A stretch of DNA of 33,612 bases from Collinsella sp. (GTDB taxonomy: Bacteria; Actinomycetota; Coriobacteriia; Coriobacteriales; Coriobacteriaceae), in contig DXMG01000023.1 of assembly GCA_019414325.1 (NCBI GenBank), forward strand, positions 1 to 33,612, in the 5' to 3' direction. Positions 31,910 to 33,612 of this stretch are shown here, piece by piece (the first letter of the stretch is position 1; each line of letters opens with the position of its first letter). The position numbers and the translations under genes were made by a program. Under the pieces are notes generated by a model. It was given only the letters and a program-made list of their open reading frames with translations. It made no database searches and was not told where the DNA came from.

Positions 31910-31940
31910 GTCTGAGCTCACAGCAACCATGAGCTCAGAC
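31910..31940. repeat. Hairpin with 11-base perfect arms
   Basis: GTCTGAGCTCA (31910-31920) and TGAGCTCAGAC (31930-31940) flank a 9-base loop. CAGCAA in the loop can pair instead with TTGCTG at 31944-31949, giving two mutually exclusive structures. There is no T-run. Confidence 0.65.
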
Positions 31941-31975
31941 GACTTGCTGCAGAAAACCGATACGATACAAAAAAG

Positions 31976-32007
31976 AAAAGTGCCCCGTGATACCACAAGG
32001 CACTTTT
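31976..32007 (-). terminator. Rho-independent terminator, probably originally behind guaA
   Basis: AAAAGTGCC (31976-31984) pairs with GGCACTTTT (31999-32007). On the minus strand the hairpin is followed by CTTTTTTG. It stands about 30 bases beyond the Glu-Trp-Glu-stop of element end B, the place where a terminator of the target gene would be. Confidence 0.75.
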
Positions 32008-32030
32008 AACAACTAATGCTCTTTTAAACG

Positions 32031-32246
32031 GAATTACTCCCACTCGATGGCTCTGTATTTGTCGTCCCGTCATTCTAGTTGCACCCAGTTTTCGGTGTCG
32101 TCTCGAACCGAATGCCGCCAAATAACACCATGTCTTGTTTCGTCGGCTTCGGGGACAAAAGCTGGGACAATTTCAAAAACTTTTTTCAAACTCAGTGTTT
32201 TGAGTTTTTGTTTTTGTCCCAAAGGGCACGGCGGACCGCCTTTGGG
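32031..32246 (-). mobile_element. Integrative-element end B, guaA-type attachment core
   Basis: The minus strand ends ATC GAG TGG GAG TAA (Ile-Glu-Trp-Glu-stop; core at 32045-32038). To the right there is homology to end A. GGGACA boxes at 32152 and 32164 (12-base period) and TTTTTGTCCC at 32211-32220 hold the same distances from the core. An inverted repeat CCCAAAGG/CCTTTGGG (32218-32246) closes the block. The residues before Ile do not look like GuaA, as expected if the crossover lies in the core and element DNA starts there. No integrase gene is in the window. Confidence 0.5.
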
Positions 32247-32462
32247 AGCTCGATTTCGCCGAAAACGCCCGTTTTGAAACTCAACCGACCTTTAGCGTGC
32301 AAGCCGCCAGCTTCAACCGCAAGTGAGTCAGCGCTGGTGGCTTTCGAGCCGTCCGAAAAACCGCAGGTCACAGGTCTTTGGTATCGGTGGACAAAGTGAG
32401 TAGTCTCGGGGGGCTTGCCCATGAGTTGACAAGCAAGCCTTCAGAGTTTCGAGAAAACATAC

Positions 32463-32471
32463 TGGTAGAAT
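32463..32471 (+). promoter_or_regulatory. Extended -10 promoter candidate of the Abi gene
   Basis: TGGTAGAAT fits the extended -10 form (TGn before the hexamer) and leaves a leader of about 26 bases before the ATG at 32504. A TTGACA at 32434-32439 is too far upstream to be its -35. Confidence 0.4.
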
Positions 32472-32503
32472 ACGGTCTGCAAATCAATGACAGGAGACCG
32501 ACG

Positions 32504-33457
32504 ATGGCCGATATCCCGAGCAGGAAGCCCATCCTCACAATAGAACAGCAGATCGAGCACCTGAGGCGGAAGGGCGTCTCCTTCGAGCTGTGCTCCGAAG
32601 CGGAAGCCGCGCGCATCCTGGCCGGCCAAGATCACTATTTCAGACTCGCTGCCTACCGCGTGTTGTTCCCCAAACGCGTAGGCGGGCCGCGAGACGGCCA
32701 ATACGCCGGGCTCGACTTCGGGCACCTCGTCGACCTCGCCGCCATCGACCGCGAGCTGCGCAGCTTCCTGCTGCCGCTGACCCTCGACGTGGAGAGCTCC
32801 GCGAAGACCAGGCTGGTCGAGCGTATCACCGAAAAGCCGGACGAGGACGGCTACTCGATCTTCTCCGACTACCTCGCAGCCCTCAACCACGGCGACCGCA
32901 ACCGCAGGGAGGGAGAGCTCAACCGCCTGAAAAACGACGCCTACCTCGGATCGCTCGTTTCGAGGTACCCGATTGGCGAGATGCCGGCGTGGGTCTTTCT
33001 GGAGCTGTCGTCTTTCGGCGCCTTCGCCGACTTCTACCTCTTCTGCGCCGATCGATGGGGCGATTCCGAGATGAGGGACGAGCACTACATGCTCAGGCGC
33101 GCGAACTCGCTGCGAAACGCCGCGGCGCATTCGAGCGCCATCGTGAACGGGCTCGGCTCGTCATCGAGCGCGCCGCAGCTGAGGTACCCCGCGCCGCTGG
33201 CCGCGGCTCTCGGCGAAATCGGCGTGTCCAAGCGCCTCAGGCGCTCGAAGATGCGCAATCCACGCATCCTGCAGATGACCGTCCTCGCTTACGCCTACTC
33301 TCGATTCGTTCCTAGGGAGAAAGCAGAAGGGACTCCCGAGAGGCTACTCGCTCTTGCCGACAGGTCCGAGCTTCACGGCGACTGGTACGCGGGCAACACA
33401 GTGATAGCCTCGTCGCACGACTTCATCGCGATGGTCTTCAAAGCCTGGCTCGGGTAG
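32504..33457 (+). CDS. Abi_2-family abortive-infection protein (AbiD/AbiF-like, HEPN)
   Basis: 317 residues from the ATG at 32504, with AGGAG 7 bases upstream. The N-terminus LTIEQQIEHLRRKGVSF and HYFRLAAYRVLF (about 44-55) is the Abi_2 signature, and PAWVFLELSSFGAFADFY (about 161-178) the central one. The HEPN catalytic motif R-x4-H is RNAAAH (204-209), followed by N215. Such proteins are RNases that stop phage growth by killing or arresting the host; that role is inferred. It lies just inside element end B, so it is probable cargo of the guaA-targeting element. No antitoxin partner is visible. Confidence 0.85.
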   Translation: MADIPSRKPILTIEQQIEHLRRKGVSFELCSEAEAARILAGQDHYFRLAAYRVLFPKRVGGPRDGQYAGLDFGHLVDLAAIDRELRSFLLPLTLDVESSAKTRLVERITEKPDEDGYSIFSDYLAALNHGDRNRREGELNRLKNDAYLGSLVSRYPIGEMPAWVFLELSSFGAFADFYLFCADRWGDSEMRDEHYMLRRANSLRNAAAHSSAIVNGLGSSSSAPQLRYPAPLAAALGEIGVSKRLRRSKMRNPRILQMTVLAYAYSRFVPREKAEGTPERLLALADRSELHGDWYAGNTVIASSHDFIAMVFKAWLG

Positions 33458-33522
33458 GATCTACTTCCCACTTGCGCGCAAGCTTTGCTCGATGCTGATG
33501 CGCGCGTCAAGCATCCATGGGA

Positions 33523-33550
33523 TTGACAAAGAGGCGTTTAACTGCATAAT
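33523..33550 (+). promoter_or_regulatory. Strong sigma70 promoter at the right edge
   Basis: TTGACA (33523-33528), 16 bases, TGCATAAT with -10 CATAAT (33545-33550), including a TG extension. This is the best promoter match in the window. Its gene lies beyond 33612. Confidence 0.75.
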
Positions 33551-33567
33551 GAACTCTAGTTAGAAAC

Positions 33568-33610
33568 CCTCGGGTTTGCGGGGCGGGATCGTGAAAGCGA
33601 TTCTGCCCTA
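33568..33610 (+). ncRNA. Start of a structured leader, truncated by the window
   Basis: About 10-15 bases after the predicted transcription start, AAACCC-TC-GGGTTT forms a small hairpin. A second stem, GGGCGGGATCG with CGATTCTGCCC (9 of 11 pairs), follows. This suggests a structured 5' leader such as a ribosomal-protein or riboswitch leader, but too little is visible to name one. Confidence 0.3.
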
Positions 33611-33612
33611 TT

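Larger units (their letters stand above)
31699..32037. other. Non-coding stretch between the VOC gene and element end B
   Basis: AT-rich, no gene seen. ATGGGTACC occurs twice, about 33 bases apart (near 31758 and 31790). It holds the hairpin at 31910-31940 and the terminator at 31976-32007. Confidence 0.5.

Noticed and set aside
32079..32399. Plus-strand 106-codon frame before the Abi gene
   Set aside because: It covers the non-coding element end and its repeats, and has no ribosome site.

Overview
The window looks like a chromosomal segment of a high-GC gut Coriobacteriia, probably Collinsella-like. This is inferred from the GC-rich codon use, Shine-Dalgarno sites of the AGGAGG type, an LPxTG wall-anchored protein, Tat-exported lipoproteins, and many LysR/aldo-keto reductase/flavodoxin genes. 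No rRNA, tRNA or CRISPR array was recognised.

Layout. (1) 1-4970: the start of a lipoprotein gene on the minus strand, a 460-base intergenic stretch with two strong inverted repeats, then a two-gene operon for a type IIA topoisomerase (ParE-like and ParC-like) closed by a hairpin. (2) 4992-9981: a DUF4143-type AAA ATPase, then a defence-like cassette (a DUF262/DUF1524 GmrSD-like protein plus a 124-residue protein). The cassette is bracketed by two copies of a flavodoxin gene region, one of them internally deleted. (3) 10203-12869: an LPxTG surface protein, a divergent HxlR regulator/cupin pair and a TetR regulator. (4) 13013-15516: three tandem class-M-sirtuin-like genes in one operon, divergent from the TetR gene. 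(5) 15591-18047: an alpha/beta hydrolase and a carboxymuconolactone decarboxylase-cupin fusion, divergent from a MerR regulator with a clear operator. (6) 18185-28322: a LysR regulator and about ten redox or hydrolase genes (three aldo-keto reductases, flavodoxins, a flavodoxin-ferredoxin, a RibD-like reductase, two Tat lipoprotein esterases, a YqhD-like alcohol dehydrogenase). (7) 28378-33612: a decayed accessory zone with gene fossils, a ToxN/AbiQ-like toxin with a structured leader, a VOC protein, an Abi_2 abortive-infection protein, and two homologous element ends whose terminal cores both read Glu-Trp-Glu-stop, as at the 3' end of guaA.

How the genes may work together. The redox block appears to be one LysR regulon. 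Promoters in front of 19213 (+), 23155 (-), 26263 (+), and more weakly 25975 (-), share the same architecture: an upstream ACCC..GGTT box, exactly 16 bases, an AACTTC-like block, and a -35/-10 pair 17 bases apart. One box lies between the LysR gene and its divergent aldo-keto reductase. The sirtuin operon is probably controlled by its TetR neighbour, and the hydrolase/decarboxylase pair by MerR. All functional statements are sequence-reading inferences; no database search was run.
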